A stretch of DNA of 64,000 nt from Micromonospora echinaurantiaca (GTDB lineage Bacteria; Actinomycetota; Actinomycetes; Mycobacteriales; Micromonosporaceae). The stretch is from the NCBI RefSeq assembly GCF_900090235.1, contig NZ_LT607750.1, positions 5,013,001 through 5,077,000 on the forward strand, given 5' to 3'. Positions 20,841-29,178 of the stretch are shown piece after piece (the first letter of the stretch is position 1; every line of letters begins with the position of its first letter). Position numbers and translations under genes: made by a program. The notes below the pieces were generated by a model, which saw only the letters and a program-made list of their open reading frames with translations, was not told the origin of the DNA and did no database searches.

Positions 20841-20868
20841 GGAACCGCGGCGCGGTTCCGGCCTTTCC
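20832..20868 (-). terminator. etfA terminator hairpin
   Basis: Perfect 18-bp arms (20832-20849 and 20851-20868) around a central G, 16 bp downstream of the etfA stop. No U-tract follows, as is common in actinobacteria. Confidence 0.7.
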
Positions 20869-20884
20869 TCGGTCGAGCCTCAGC

Positions 20885-21844
20885 TCACTTGCGCTTGCGG
20901 ATCTCCTCCGCGGCCTGCGGGACCACCTTGAACAGGTCGCCCACCACGCCGAAGTCGGCCAGCTCGAAGATCGGCGCCTCGCCGTCCTTGTTGACCGCGA
21001 CGATGGTCTTCGAGGTCTGCATGCCGGCCCGGTGCTGGATCGCGCCGGAGATGCCCAGCGCGATGTAGAGCTGCGGGGAGACGGTCTTGCCGGTCTGGCC
21101 CACCTGGAACTGGTGCGGGTAGAAGCCGGAGTCCACCGCCGCCCGGGACGCGCCGACCGCGCCGCCGAGCAGGTCGGCCAGCTCCTCGACCAGCTTGAAG
21201 TTGTCGGCGTTGCCGACGCCGCGGCCACCGGAGACGACCACGGACGCCTCGGTCAGCTCGGGACGCGAGCCCTTCTGCTCGGCGACCCGGTCCACCACCT
21301 TGGCCAGCTTGTCGGTGTCGGCCACGGTGACGGTGAGCTGCTCGACCGCCGGGGTGGCGGCGGCCGGCACCGGGTTGACCGAGTTCGGCCGCAGGGTGAC
21401 CAGCGGCAGGCCGCGGGTGACCTTGGACTTCACGATGGTGGAGCCGGCGAAGGCCACCTGGGTGGCGGTGCCGTCGGCGTCCAGCGCGACCACGTCGGTC
21501 AGGATGCCGTTGTCCAGCTTGACCGCCAGCCGGGCGGCGATCTCCTTGCCCTCCTGGGAGGAGGCGAGCAGCACGGCCGCGGGCTCGACCCGCTTGACCA
21601 GCTCGGCCAGCACGGTGGCCTTGGGCGCCACCAGGTAGCCGTCGATCTCCTCGCTCTCCGCGGCGTAGATCTTCGCCGCGCCGTACTCGCCCAGCTTGGC
21701 GCTCAGCGCCTCGGCCGCGCTGGCGCCGCCGAGCACCACCGCGCTGGGCGTGCCCAGCTCGCGGGCGAGGGTGAGCATCTCCAGGGTGACCTTCTTGACG
21801 CCGAATTCCCGGGTGGCTTCGACGACGACGAGAACCTCAGACAT
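20885..21844 (-). CDS. etfA: Electron transfer flavoprotein alpha subunit
   Basis: The FAD-binding alpha subunit (FixB), ~319 residues, which with EtfB carries electrons from acyl-CoA and related dehydrogenases to the quinone pool. It starts [27 protein letters not shown]. The C-terminal FAD-binding region is complete: [62 protein letters not shown] and [26 protein letters not shown] use the ATG at 21844; 21859 would add five residues. It is 11 bp downstream of etfB. Confidence 0.96.
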   Translation of the reverse strand: MSEVLVVVEATREFGVKKVTLEMLTLARELGTPSAVVLGGASAAEALSAKLGEYGAAKIYAAESEEIDGYLVAPKATVLAELVKRVEPAAVLLASSQEGKEIAARLAVKLDNGILTDVVALDADGTATQVAFAGSTIVKSKVTRGLPLVTLRPNSVNPVPAAATPAVEQLTVTVADTDKLAKVVDRVAEQKGSRPELTEASVVVSGGRGVGNADNFKLVEELADLLGGAVGASRAAVDSGFYPHQFQVGQTGKTVSPQLYIALGISGAIQHRAGMQTSKTIVAVNKDGEAPIFELADFGVVGDLFKVVPQAAEEIRKRK

Positions 21845-21855
21845 GTCCGGACCCC

Positions 21856-22635
21856 TCACACGAACTTCTCGGTGGCGAGGAACTCGACCAGCTTGACGCC
21901 GCCCTCGCCCTCGTCGGTGATCTTGGCGCCGCCGGAGCGCGGCGGCCGCTTGCTGTGCTCCAGCACGGCGCTGGTCGCGCCGTCGAAGCCCACCTCGGCC
22001 GGGGCGACCCCGAGGTCACCGAGGGAGAGCGTCTGCACCGGCTTCTTCTTGGCGGCCATGATGCCCTTGAAGGACGGGTAGCGCGGCTCGTTGATGGTGT
22101 CCCAGACGGAGACCACGGCCGGGGTCGAGGCGGTGACCACCTCGTAGCCCTCCTCGGTCTGCCGCTCGACGGTGAGCGTGTCGCCGTCGACGGTGAGCTT
22201 GCGGGCGCCGGTCAGCGCCGCGACGCCCAGCCGCTCGGCGATCATGTGCGGCATCACCTGGACCCGGCCGTCGGTGGACTCGGCGCCGCAGATGACCAGG
22301 TCGGCGTTGAGGGTGCCCAGCGCGGCGGCGAGCACCTTCGAGGTCGCCACGGCGCAGGATCCGTGCAGCGCGTCGTCGACCACGTGCACGGCCTTGTCCG
22401 GCCCCATCGAGAGCGCCTTGCGGATCGACTCGGTCGCCCCGCCCGGACCCATGGTCAGGATGGTGACCTCGCCGCCGTGCGCCTCCTTGATCTTCAACGC
22501 CTCTTCGATGGCGTACTCGTCCATCTCGTTGATGACGTTGTTCGCCGAACCGCGGTCGACGGTGTTGTCGTCAGTACGCAGGTTGCGGTCCGCGCCCGAG
22601 TCGGGCACCTGCTTGACGAGTACGACGATGTTCAT
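21856..22635 (-). CDS. etfB: Electron transfer flavoprotein beta subunit
   Basis: The beta subunit (FixA), 259 residues, starting MNIVVLVKQVPDSGADRNLRTDDNTVDR. AMP-binding motif regions (GAESTDGRVQVMPHMIAERLG, VVSVWDTINEPRYPSFKGIMAAKKKPV) are conserved. AGGAGGG lies upstream. It leads the etfBA operon, which has the same orientation as iscS and mnmA. Confidence 0.96.
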   Translation of the reverse strand: MNIVVLVKQVPDSGADRNLRTDDNTVDRGSANNVINEMDEYAIEEALKIKEAHGGEVTILTMGPGGATESIRKALSMGPDKAVHVVDDALHGSCAVATSKVLAAALGTLNADLVICGAESTDGRVQVMPHMIAERLGVAALTGARKLTVDGDTLTVERQTEEGYEVVTASTPAVVSVWDTINEPRYPSFKGIMAAKKKPVQTLSLGDLGVAPAEVGFDGATSAVLEHSKRPPRSGGAKITDEGEGGVKLVEFLATEKFV

Positions 22636-22792
22636 CGCGCTTCGACGACCCTCCTGTTTGGTGTAGCGATCGCTCGCCCGGTCTGGGGCGCAGCCTCGCG
22701 CGTCGGGTGACGCCGGTCAACCGCGGGCTGCTGTGCGGTTGCCCACGACGCCATGTTACCTGTCAGTAGCATCGCTCCCCCGGGCACTCAGA

Positions 22793-22831
22793 GTGACACA
22801 GCTCACCGGTCGTCCCGGAGCCGGGTAAGCT
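22793..22831 (+). promoter_or_regulatory. CRP-like site and -10 element in the etfB upstream gap
   Basis: GTGA-CACAGC-TCAC (22793-22806) fits the GTGA-N6-TCAC CRP/FNR core. TAAGCT (22826-22831) follows, and GGGAGG stands before an ATG at 22855. The 382-bp gap 22636-23017 holds this and the small ORF below. No proper -35 is seen. Confidence 0.35.
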
Positions 22832-22854
22832 GGCAAATCGGGAGGTATCGGAAC

Positions 22855-23046
22855 ATGTCAGGACAGCGCGTGTCGGGGCGGACGGCTGCGACCAGGCTCG
22901 GCTGCCGGCGGGCGCTGCCCGAGTCGTACCGCTGCGGCTGCGGCCGGATCCGCGACCGCTGTGTGCGGGCGGCCGTCCGGGCGCTCTGGTCTTCGGCGCC
23001 GCCCTCCGCCGGCCCGCTCAGGCCGGCTCATCCAGCGCGTCCCTGA
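22855..23046 (+). CDS. Possible small Arg/Cys-rich protein
   Basis: A 63-codon frame starting MSGQRVSGRTAATRLGCRR with SYRCGCGRIRDRC in the middle. It has a good Shine-Dalgarno (GGGAGG, 8 nt spacing) behind a -10-like TAAGCT. It overlaps the 3' end of the opposite-strand gene at 23018 by 29 bp. I recognise no family. Composition is close to what random high-GC sequence gives, so the coding call rests on the upstream signals; the same transcript could instead be a non-coding RNA. Confidence 0.3.
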   Translation: MSGQRVSGRTAATRLGCRRALPESYRCGCGRIRDRCVRAAVRALWSSAPPSAGPLRPAHPARP

Positions 23047-23431
23047 TCCGGTCGATGACCGCCGCCTCGGCCGCCGCGACACCCCGGTGGGCCCGGGCCA
23101 CCCGGTCCGCGGCGGCCAGCACCACCGAGCGGTAGACCGGCACGTCCTGCGGGGCCTTCTCGCGCAGGATCCCCATCGCCCGGCCCAGCGCCGGCAGCAC
23201 CACCGACTCGACCTCCAAGGCCGAGTCCCGGGGTAGCTTCGGCAGCGGCCCGGTGGTCAGCGCCTCCTTCACCACGCCGCTGGCGCCCGACATCGCCCCG
23301 GAGGCGGCGAAGCTCTCCCGGAACAGCGCCAGCATGCCGGGATCGGCGTTCGAGACCAGGAAGACCGCGCCGAACGCGCCGGTCTTGAGGGTGAGAAGCT
23401 CCTCGGCCGTCAACCGCTGCTGCATGATCAC
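23018..23431 (-). CDS. Hypothetical actinobacterial protein
   Basis: A 137-residue soluble protein (MIMQQRLTAEELLTLKTGAFGAVFLVSNADPGMLALFRESFAASGAMSGASGVVKEALTTG...). The GTG start overlaps the upstream GNAT stop by 4 bp (GTGA), indicating coupling; an ATG two codons later is possible. It is mostly helical in appearance, with no catalytic motif, signal peptide or membrane helix. I do not recognise the family. It belongs to a two-gene operon with the acetyltransferase. Confidence 0.75.
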   Translation of the reverse strand: MIMQQRLTAEELLTLKTGAFGAVFLVSNADPGMLALFRESFAASGAMSGASGVVKEALTTGPLPKLPRDSALEVESVVLPALGRAMGILREKAPQDVPVYRSVVLAAADRVARAHRGVAAAEAAVIDRIRDALDEPA

Positions 23432-24225
23432 GGAGTGTAGACGTACGGCGTGGTGGTGGTGACCGGGACGAGGCCGAGCCGCTCCAGGATCGGCCGGCTG
23501 TCCGGCGAGGCGTCCACCTGCAGCAGGGTCCGGCCGCGCTGGGCGGCCAGCCGGGCCCGGTAGGTGACCAGCGCCCGGTAGATGCCCCGCCCCCGCCACC
23601 CCGGCAGCGTCGAGCCGCCCCACAGAGTGGCGAAACCGGTGTCCGGCACGTACCGCACCCAGCCCGCGCAGACCACCGTGTCCGCCGCCTCCGCCACCAC
23701 CACGGTGATCGACTGCGGGTCGGCGGCGATCTCCTTGGCCAGCCCGTCGGCCAGGTGGCCCCGGTCGGCCTGCCAGACCTCCTCCTCCATCGCCACGATC
23801 CGGTCCAGGTCCGCCCGGGCGGTCACCTCACGCAGACGTACGCCCTCGGGCAGCACCGGCAGCGCGGCGGCGAGCGGCGCGGCCGGGCCGATCACCACGG
23901 TCTCCAGCTCCTCCGGCACGAAGCCGGCCGCGCGCAGCCGGTCCGGGAGGTCCGCGGGCTCGTCGTGGCCGTGCAGCTTCCACTCCACCTGCTCGCCCCG
24001 GCGCCGGAAGAACTCCACCTGGCGGGCGATCAGCTCGTCCAGCGCCGCGCCGGTCAACCCGCCGAGGTCCCGGTAGGTGAGGAAACCGCCGTGGTCGAAG
24101 CCGAGGATCCGCACCAGAGGGCCGTCCCGCTCCACCGTCACCCCGGCCGGCAGCGGGTCCGGCACCGCGGCGCGCAGCTGGTTGTCGTACGCGTTCCGCA
24201 GGGTCGTCACATCAAGATCCGTCAC
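23428..24225 (-). CDS. GNAT family N-acetyltransferase
   Basis: A 265-residue protein. The first ~120 residues are an extra domain (RNAYDNQLRAAVPDPLPAGVTVERDGPLVRILGFDHGGFLTYRDL). The GNAT fold follows, with the acetyl-CoA loop in GGSTLPGWRGRGIYRALVTYRARLAAQRG, and the protein ends with ILERLGLVPVTTTTPYVYTP. The substrate is unknown. The GTG start is 6 nt after minus-strand TAGCCT, so it is probably leaderless. It is divergent from the DUF202 pair, and the two -10 elements are 16 bp apart. Confidence 0.87.
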   Translation of the reverse strand: MTDLDVTTLRNAYDNQLRAAVPDPLPAGVTVERDGPLVRILGFDHGGFLTYRDLGGLTGAALDELIARQVEFFRRRGEQVEWKLHGHDEPADLPDRLRAAGFVPEELETVVIGPAAPLAAALPVLPEGVRLREVTARADLDRIVAMEEEVWQADRGHLADGLAKEIAADPQSITVVVAEAADTVVCAGWVRYVPDTGFATLWGGSTLPGWRGRGIYRALVTYRARLAAQRGRTLLQVDASPDSRPILERLGLVPVTTTTPYVYTP

Positions 24226-24231
24226 CTTTCC

Positions 24232-24259
24232 AGGCTAGGCCGGGCCGCCAACGGATAAT
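24232..24259. promoter_or_regulatory. Back-to-back leaderless promoters
   Basis: Minus strand: TAGCCT (24232-24237) then six bases to GTG 24225. Plus strand: GATAAT (24254-24259) then six bases to GTG 24266. Each -10 lies in the other promoter's upstream region, so the two genes probably compete for polymerase. Confidence 0.5.
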
Positions 24260-24265
24260 CGGAGT

Positions 24266-24658
24266 GTGTGGCAGTCGATCAGGCGGTGGTTCGACCCGCG
24301 GGAGTTGCGGTCCGTCGGCAGCACCCCGGACTACCGGTTCTCGCTGGCCAACGAGCGGACCTTCCTGGCCTGGCTGCGCACCGGGCTGGCGCTGGTGGCC
24401 GGTGGGCTGGCCGCCGCGCAGTTCCTGCCGCCGCTGCCGGTGGCGCACCTGCGCGAGCTGATCGCCGTGGCGCTGTTGCTGCTCGGCGGCGCCGTCGCCA
24501 TCCACGCCGTCGACCACTGGGCGCGCACCGAGCGGGCCATCCGGCTCGGCGAGGAACTGCCCGCCTCCCGCTTCCCGGCGGTGCTCGCCCTGACCATCGG
24601 CCTCGGCGCGGTGCTGCTGGTGGCCGCGGTGCTCGCCCGGGCCTTCGGCGATTCGTGA
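24266..24658 (+). CDS. DUF202 (YidH-like) membrane protein
   Basis: A 130-residue protein with the family signature FSLANERTFLAWLRTGLALVAGGLAAAQF in the first amphipathic/membrane segment, then two more membrane helices. Function is unknown in the family. The GTG start (MWQSIRRWFDPREL) directly follows a leaderless-type -10. It overlaps the second DUF202 gene by 4 bp. Confidence 0.9.
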   Translation: MWQSIRRWFDPRELRSVGSTPDYRFSLANERTFLAWLRTGLALVAGGLAAAQFLPPLPVAHLRELIAVALLLLGGAVAIHAVDHWARTERAIRLGEELPASRFPAVLALTIGLGAVLLVAAVLARAFGDS

Positions 24659-25035
24659 GCGCCGACGACCGGGCGCCCGACCCATCGGAGCCGCCGACGC
24701 GGGCCGGCGCGGCGGGGCCGCCCGCCCGGCCGGTCGGAGCGCGTGACCCCGGGCTGCAACCCGAGCGGACCCGGCTGGCCTGGCGGCGGACCGCGCTGAC
24801 GCTGACCGTGGTCCTGCTGCTGACCCTGCGGCTCGCGTTCCCCGCCGGCCTCGTCGGCGCGCTGCTGGCCGGGGCGGCGCTGCTCGGTTGGGGCGCGGCG
24901 GTCACCGTCTGCTGGCCCCGGGCCGCCGCCGCCGGACCGACCCGCACCGGCGGCCGGACGCTACCGCTGGTCGCCCTGGCCACCGCCGGATTCGCGCTGG
25001 TCGGCACCGCGCTGGTGCTACGCGGGCTGTGGTGA
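24655..25035 (+). CDS. DUF202 membrane protein, second subunit
   Basis: A 126-residue relative of the preceding gene. The core DPGLQPERTRLAWRRTALTLTVVLLLTLRLAF carries the ERTRLAWRRT variant of the DUF202 signature, followed by two more membrane helices. The start GTG overlaps the previous stop (GTGA). Pairs of one long and one short DUF202 protein are common in actinobacteria and suggest a hetero-oligomer; that is inference. Confidence 0.88.
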   Translation: MSADDRAPDPSEPPTRAGAAGPPARPVGARDPGLQPERTRLAWRRTALTLTVVLLLTLRLAFPAGLVGALLAGAALLGWGAAVTVCWPRAAAAGPTRTGGRTLPLVALATAGFALVGTALVLRGLW

Positions 25036-25062
25036 CCGGCGCCCGTGCGCCATCATTGACGC

Positions 25063-25470
25063 ATGGCCCGGCTGTACGTCCTCCTCTTCCTGGCGCAGAT
25101 CGTCCTCGCCGTCTGCGCACTGATCAGCTGCCTGTCCGCCGAGGAGGGCGAGATCCGCGCCCTGCCCCGGATCGCCTGGGTGCTGATCATCCTGTTCTTC
25201 CCGCTGCTCGGCTCGATCGCCTGGTTCGTCGCCGGCCGGGACACCGCGGGCGCCCGCCCCCGGTCGGCCTGGCCGATGGGGAACGGCTTCGCCGAGCGGA
25301 AGCCGGCCCGGCCGGTCGCTCCCGACGACGATCCCGAGTTCCTGCGCTCGATCGAGGAACGCTCCCGGCGGCAGGATTCCGAGCTCTTCCGCCGCTGGGA
25401 GGAGGACCTGCGCCGGCGCGAGGAGGACCTGCGCCGCCGCGAGGGCGAGGAGGACCGCCCCCCGGCGTAG
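25063..25470 (+). CDS. PLDc_N-type small membrane protein
   Basis: A 135-residue protein. Two N-terminal membrane helices (YVLLFLAQIVLAVCALISCL and RIAWVLIILFFPLLGSIAWFVAG) contain the LPRIAWVLIILFFPLLGSIAWFVAGR motif of the phospholipase-D N-terminal domain family. The cytoplasmic tail is charged, with a repeated RREEDLRRREEDL helix (~110-130). No catalytic HKD motif is present, so it is not a phospholipase. Its partner is unknown. Confidence 0.85.
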   Translation: MARLYVLLFLAQIVLAVCALISCLSAEEGEIRALPRIAWVLIILFFPLLGSIAWFVAGRDTAGARPRSAWPMGNGFAERKPARPVAPDDDPEFLRSIEERSRRQDSELFRRWEEDLRRREEDLRRREGEEDRPPA

Positions 25471-25494
25471 CCGACCCGCGCGGTCCTTGGCTGG

Positions 25495-26304
25495 TCACAC
25501 CCGCCGCCGGAGCCCGCGTACCGCCAGCGGGGCGAAGATCGCGGCGAGGACGACCGCCCAGAGCAGCGACTGCACCACCGGCGCGGCCACCGGCCCGCCG
25601 ACCAGCAGGCCGCGCAGCCCGTCGGCGAGGATGGTCACCGGGTTGACCTCGACCCAGGACTGCAGCCAGCCCGGCATGGTCTCGGTCGGCACGAACGCGT
25701 TGCTGGTGAAGGTGAGCGGGAAGATCACCATGAAGCCGAAGATCTGCACCTTCTCCGGCTCGTTGACCAGCACCCCGACCAGCACCGAGATCCAGGACGC
25801 GGCCAGCGAGAATGCCAGCAGCAGCGCGAACGCCCCGAGCAGGCCGAGCAGGCCGTTCTCCAGCCGGAAGCCGAGGATCATGCCGACGCCGACCAGCAGC
25901 GACACCGACCAGGCCTGCTTGACGGTGTCGGCGAGGATCCGCCCGGCCAGCGGCGCCCAGCGGGCGATCGGCAGCGCCCGCAGCCGGTCGAACACGCCTT
26001 TGGTGAGGTCAGTGTTCAGTCCGAAGCCGGTGGTCATGGTGGCGAAGAAGGCGTTCTGCACGATGATGCCGGGCAGCGCGAAGGTGAGGTACTCCCCCGG
26101 CGAGCCGGAGATCGCCCCGCCGAACACGTACGTGAAGAGCAGCACGAACATGACCGGCTGGATGCTCAGGTCGAGCAGTTCCATCGGGTTGTGCTTGATC
26201 TGCACCAGGCTGCGCCAGGCCAGGGTGAGGGTGTGCCGCAGCCCGGCGGTCGGGCCGAGCCGGCGCGCCGGGGTGAGCGGGGCGGTCACGGTGGCGGCGG
26301 TCAT
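25495..26304 (-). CDS. ABC-2 permease, DrrB-like
   Basis: A 269-residue polytopic permease of the daunorubicin-resistance DrrB/NodJ type (LTLAWRSLVQIKHNPMELLDLSIQPVMFVLLFTYVFGGAI, then a central ALPGIIVQNAFFATMTTGFGLNTDLTKGVFDRLRALPIAR coupling region). It overlaps its ATPase gene by 4 bp. The substrate is unknown; a lipophilic antibiotic is typical for homologues. Confidence 0.9.
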   Translation of the reverse strand: MTAATVTAPLTPARRLGPTAGLRHTLTLAWRSLVQIKHNPMELLDLSIQPVMFVLLFTYVFGGAISGSPGEYLTFALPGIIVQNAFFATMTTGFGLNTDLTKGVFDRLRALPIARWAPLAGRILADTVKQAWSVSLLVGVGMILGFRLENGLLGLLGAFALLLAFSLAASWISVLVGVLVNEPEKVQIFGFMVIFPLTFTSNAFVPTETMPGWLQSWVEVNPVTILADGLRGLLVGGPVAAPVVQSLLWAVVLAAIFAPLAVRGLRRRV

Positions 26305-27275
26305 GCCACGCTCCCTTCCAGATCGGCCCCGGCGGGGGCGTCGGACTCGGCGCGGTGGCCGGTGAGCGAGAGGAAGACCTCGTCCAGGCTGGCGCCGCGC
26401 AACGACAGCTCGGCGACGGCGATCTCGGCCGCTTCGAGCCGGCTAACCACGGCGGGTAGCACACCCGGGTCGTTCACCGGCACGGTGACCGTGGTCTGGG
26501 CCACCTCGGGGGCCGCCCCGGCCACCTCGGCGGCGATGGCCACCACGGCGGGCAGGTCGTCGGAGTCGGCGGGGCGGACGGCCAGGGTCTGCCCGCCGGT
26601 CCTGGTCTTCAGCTCCTCCGGGGTGCCCTGGGCGATCACCCGGCCGTGGTCGACCACCGCGATCTCGCTGGCCAGTTGGTCGGCCTCCTCCAGGTACTGG
26701 GTGGTGAGCAGCACGGTCACCCCGTCGGAGACCAGGTTGCGGACGATGTCCCACAGCTCGTTGCGGCTGCGCGGGTCCAGCCCGGTGGTCGGCTCGTCGA
26801 GGAAGAGCACCAGCGGGCGGCCGACCAGGCTGGCGGCGAGGTCGAGCCGCCGGCGCATGCCCCCGGAGTAGGTCTTGGCCGCCCGGTCGGCGGCGTCGCT
26901 GAGCTGGAAGTCGGCCAGCAACTCGCGGGCGCGGGCCTTGGCGTCGGCCCGACCGAAGCCGAGCAGCCGGCCGATGAGCAGCAGGTTTTCGAAGCCGGTG
27001 AGCGTCTCGTCGACGGAGGCGTACTGCCCGGTCAGTCCGACCAGTTGGCGCACCCGGTGGGCGTCGCGCACCACGTCGAAGCCGCCCACCGTGGCGTGCC
27101 CCTCGTCGGCCCGCAGCAGGGTGCTGAGCACCCGCACCGCGGTGGTCTTGCCCGCCCCGTTCGGGCCGAGCAGGCCGAAGACCGTCCCGGTGGACACCGC
27201 CAGGTCGACTCCGGCGAGGGCGGTGGTGTCGCCGAAGCGGCGCACCAGACCCTCCGCGCGGATCGCGTGGTCCAT
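26301..27275 (-). CDS. ABC transporter ATP-binding protein, DrrA-like
   Basis: A 324-residue ATPase. Walker A is GLLGPNGAGKTT, signature TYSGGMRRRLDLAASL, Walker B LVLFLDEPTTGLDPRSR, followed by the DrrA-type QYLEEADQLASEIAVVDHGRVIAQG. The ~100-residue C-terminal extension has the REASLDEVFLSLTGH-like end (RGASLDEVFLSLTGHRAE). The ATG at 27275 (MDHAIRAEGLVRRFG) follows AGGAG; an in-frame start at 27305 is less likely. It is co-transcribed with the DrrB-like permease. Confidence 0.93.
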   Translation of the reverse strand: MDHAIRAEGLVRRFGDTTALAGVDLAVSTGTVFGLLGPNGAGKTTAVRVLSTLLRADEGHATVGGFDVVRDAHRVRQLVGLTGQYASVDETLTGFENLLLIGRLLGFGRADAKARARELLADFQLSDAADRAAKTYSGGMRRRLDLAASLVGRPLVLFLDEPTTGLDPRSRNELWDIVRNLVSDGVTVLLTTQYLEEADQLASEIAVVDHGRVIAQGTPEELKTRTGGQTLAVRPADSDDLPAVVAIAAEVAGAAPEVAQTTVTVPVNDPGVLPAVVSRLEAAEIAVAELSLRGASLDEVFLSLTGHRAESDAPAGADLEGSVA

Positions 27276-27411
27276 CGCAACTCCTGTCGTGTCCGCTGGT
27301 CGCACCCCCGTGACCGGCGCTGACCTCCCACGGCGCTGACGTTACGGCGACAGGCGCTGACGGTCCGCTGATTTCCCGCTGGCAGAGCCCGTTCAGCTGC
27401 TGGTGAAAACG

Positions 27412-27453
27412 CGCCCGCCGCCGTCGCCGCGGTGGCGGCGACGGCGGCGGGCG
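27412..27453 (-). terminator. 19-bp perfect hairpin after the IlvG-like gene
   Basis: Arms CGCCCGCCGCCGTCGCCGC (27412-27430) and its complement (27435-27453) with a GGTG loop, 5 bp downstream of the stop at 27459. It is one of the strongest hairpins in the window. Confidence 0.75.
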
Positions 27454-27458
27454 GTGGA

Positions 27459-29081
27459 TCAGGCCAGGTTCGACGAGCGGGGGTACGCGTCGGCCGGGTC
27501 GGTGAGCACGTTCACCAGGTACGGCACCCCGGCGTCGAAGGCCCGCTGCAGGGCCGGCCCGAGGTCGGCCGCCTTGGCCACCGTCTCGCCGGCGCCGCCG
27601 AGCGCCGCGACCACCTGGTCGTAGCGCAGCTCGGGCTGGAGGTCGGCGGCGACGTCGTAGCCGTACATGGCGCGCATCGGGTGCTTCTCCAGGCCCCAGA
27701 TGCCGTTGTTGCCGACCACGATCACCACCGGCAGCTTCTGCCGGGCGAGGGACTCCACGTCCATCAGCGAGAAGCCGGCCGCGCCGTCGCCCATCAGCAC
27801 GCAGATCTGCCGGTCCGGGTGGCTGACCCGGGCGCCCATCGCGTAGCCCATACCGGTGCCGAGGCAGCCGTACGGGCCGGGGTCGAGCCAGGTGCCGGGC
27901 TGCGCCGGCTCCAGGTAGCGGCCGGCGTACGAGACGAAGTCGCCACCGTCACCGATGGTGATGGCATCACGGGCGAGCACCTTGCGCAGCTCGCCGTAGA
28001 CCCGGGCCGGGCGGATCGGGTCGGTCTCGGCGGCCATCTCCTCGGCGTCGCGGGCCTTCGCGGCGTCCTCGGCGGTGCGCAGCTCGGCGATCCAGCCGGC
28101 GTGGTCGGCCCGGTCGCCGGGGTGCTCGGCCAGCGCGCTGAGGATCAGCCGCAGGTCACCGGCGGGCGCGGCGGCCGGCTGCACGTGCCCGGCCCGCTGG
28201 CTCGGCGCGTCGACGATGTGCACCACCGTGGCGTCGCCGAAGTCGCCGAAGCCCAGCCGGAAGTCCAGCGGGGTGCCGATCACCACGACCACGTCGGCGC
28301 CCTTGAGGGCCACCCGGCGGGCCTTGGCGAAGGCGAGCGGGTGCTCCGGCGGCAGCGCGCCCCGGCCCATCCCGTTGGTGAAGACCGGCACCTGCAACGC
28401 CTCGGCCGCGGCGCGCAGCGCGTCGACCGCGTCGCCGGCGTAGACGTCGGAACCGGCGATGATCACCGGGCGGCTCGCCGCCGCGATCAGCTCGGCCGCC
28501 GTGCGCACCTCGTCCGGGTCGGCCTCGACGGGCGCGATGCCGGGCAGCGCCGGCAGTTCCGCGTCGGCGACCGAGAAGACCGCCTCCAGCGGGAAGTCCA
28601 GGAAGACCGGGCCGCGGTGCGGGGTGAGCGCGGTGGTCAGCGCCGCGGTCACCGCGCGCGGGATGTCGTCCGGACTGAACACCGTTCCGGCGTGCTTGGT
28701 GACCGGGGCGACCAGCGGCAGGTGGTCCATCTCCTGCAGGCTGCCGGAACCCCAGCGGAACTGCGGGGCCCGACCGCCGAGCACCAGCACCGGTGAGGCG
28801 TTGAAGTACGCGCTGGTCAGGCCCGAGATGCCGTTGGTGACGCCGGGGCCGGCGGTGAGCACGGCCAGACCGGGGCGGCGCTGGAGCTTGGCCACCGCCT
28901 CGGCGGCGAAGACGGCGGACTGCTCGTGCCGGACGTCGTAGATCGGGAAGTCGGTCTTGTGCGCGGCGTCGTAGAGCGGGAAGACGTGCCCGCCGGAGAG
29001 GGTGAACATCTCGCGCACCCCGTACGCGCGCAGCGCCGCGAGCGCCAGCTCGCCGCCGTGACCTTCGATCCGCTCCGTCAT
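27459..29081 (-). CDS. Thiamine-diphosphate enzyme, acetolactate synthase (IlvG)-like
   Basis: A 540-residue three-domain ThDP enzyme. The activating Glu lies in DVRHEQSAVFAAEAVAKL, followed by RPGLAVLTAGPGVTNGISGL. The ThDP/Mg motif is MGDGAAGFSLMDVESLARQKLPVVIVVGNNGIWG. It resembles mycobacterial IlvG and 2-hydroxyacyl-CoA-lyase-like proteins more than the IlvB that pairs with IlvN, and no ilvN regulatory-subunit gene is adjacent. Its true substrate is therefore uncertain. The start is preceded by GAAGGGAAG. It lies upstream of the drrAB-like pair on the same strand but is separated from it by a strong terminator. Confidence 0.87.
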   Translation of the reverse strand: MTERIEGHGGELALAALRAYGVREMFTLSGGHVFPLYDAAHKTDFPIYDVRHEQSAVFAAEAVAKLQRRPGLAVLTAGPGVTNGISGLTSAYFNASPVLVLGGRAPQFRWGSGSLQEMDHLPLVAPVTKHAGTVFSPDDIPRAVTAALTTALTPHRGPVFLDFPLEAVFSVADAELPALPGIAPVEADPDEVRTAAELIAAASRPVIIAGSDVYAGDAVDALRAAAEALQVPVFTNGMGRGALPPEHPLAFAKARRVALKGADVVVVIGTPLDFRLGFGDFGDATVVHIVDAPSQRAGHVQPAAAPAGDLRLILSALAEHPGDRADHAGWIAELRTAEDAAKARDAEEMAAETDPIRPARVYGELRKVLARDAITIGDGGDFVSYAGRYLEPAQPGTWLDPGPYGCLGTGMGYAMGARVSHPDRQICVLMGDGAAGFSLMDVESLARQKLPVVIVVGNNGIWGLEKHPMRAMYGYDVAADLQPELRYDQVVAALGGAGETVAKAADLGPALQRAFDAGVPYLVNVLTDPADAYPRSSNLA

Positions 29082-29137
29082 GCCGCTTCCCTTCGTCGCC
29101 CGGCCGGAGTCACACGCTACTGGCCGGTAGGCCGAAT

Positions 29138-29167
29138 GTGAACCGCCGCCTGACGGCGGCGGTTCAC
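29138..29167 (-). terminator. Hairpin after the enoyl-CoA hydratase gene
   Basis: Perfect 13-bp arms (GTGAACCGCCGCC and its complement) with a TGAC loop, 11 bp downstream of the stop at 29179. Confidence 0.65.
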
Positions 29168-29178
29168 CGGCGCAGGGG

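Noticed and set aside
20656..21228. 191-residue N-terminal extension of the P-type ATPase
   Set aside because: The extension runs antisense through etfA and the tandem repeat; the ATG at 20655 with AAGGAGCG gives the normal family start.
27459..29081. Naming the ThDP enzyme as IlvB of branched-chain amino acid synthesis
   Set aside because: No ilvN or ilvC is adjacent, and the sequence resembles IlvG/2-hydroxyacyl-CoA lyase-type proteins.
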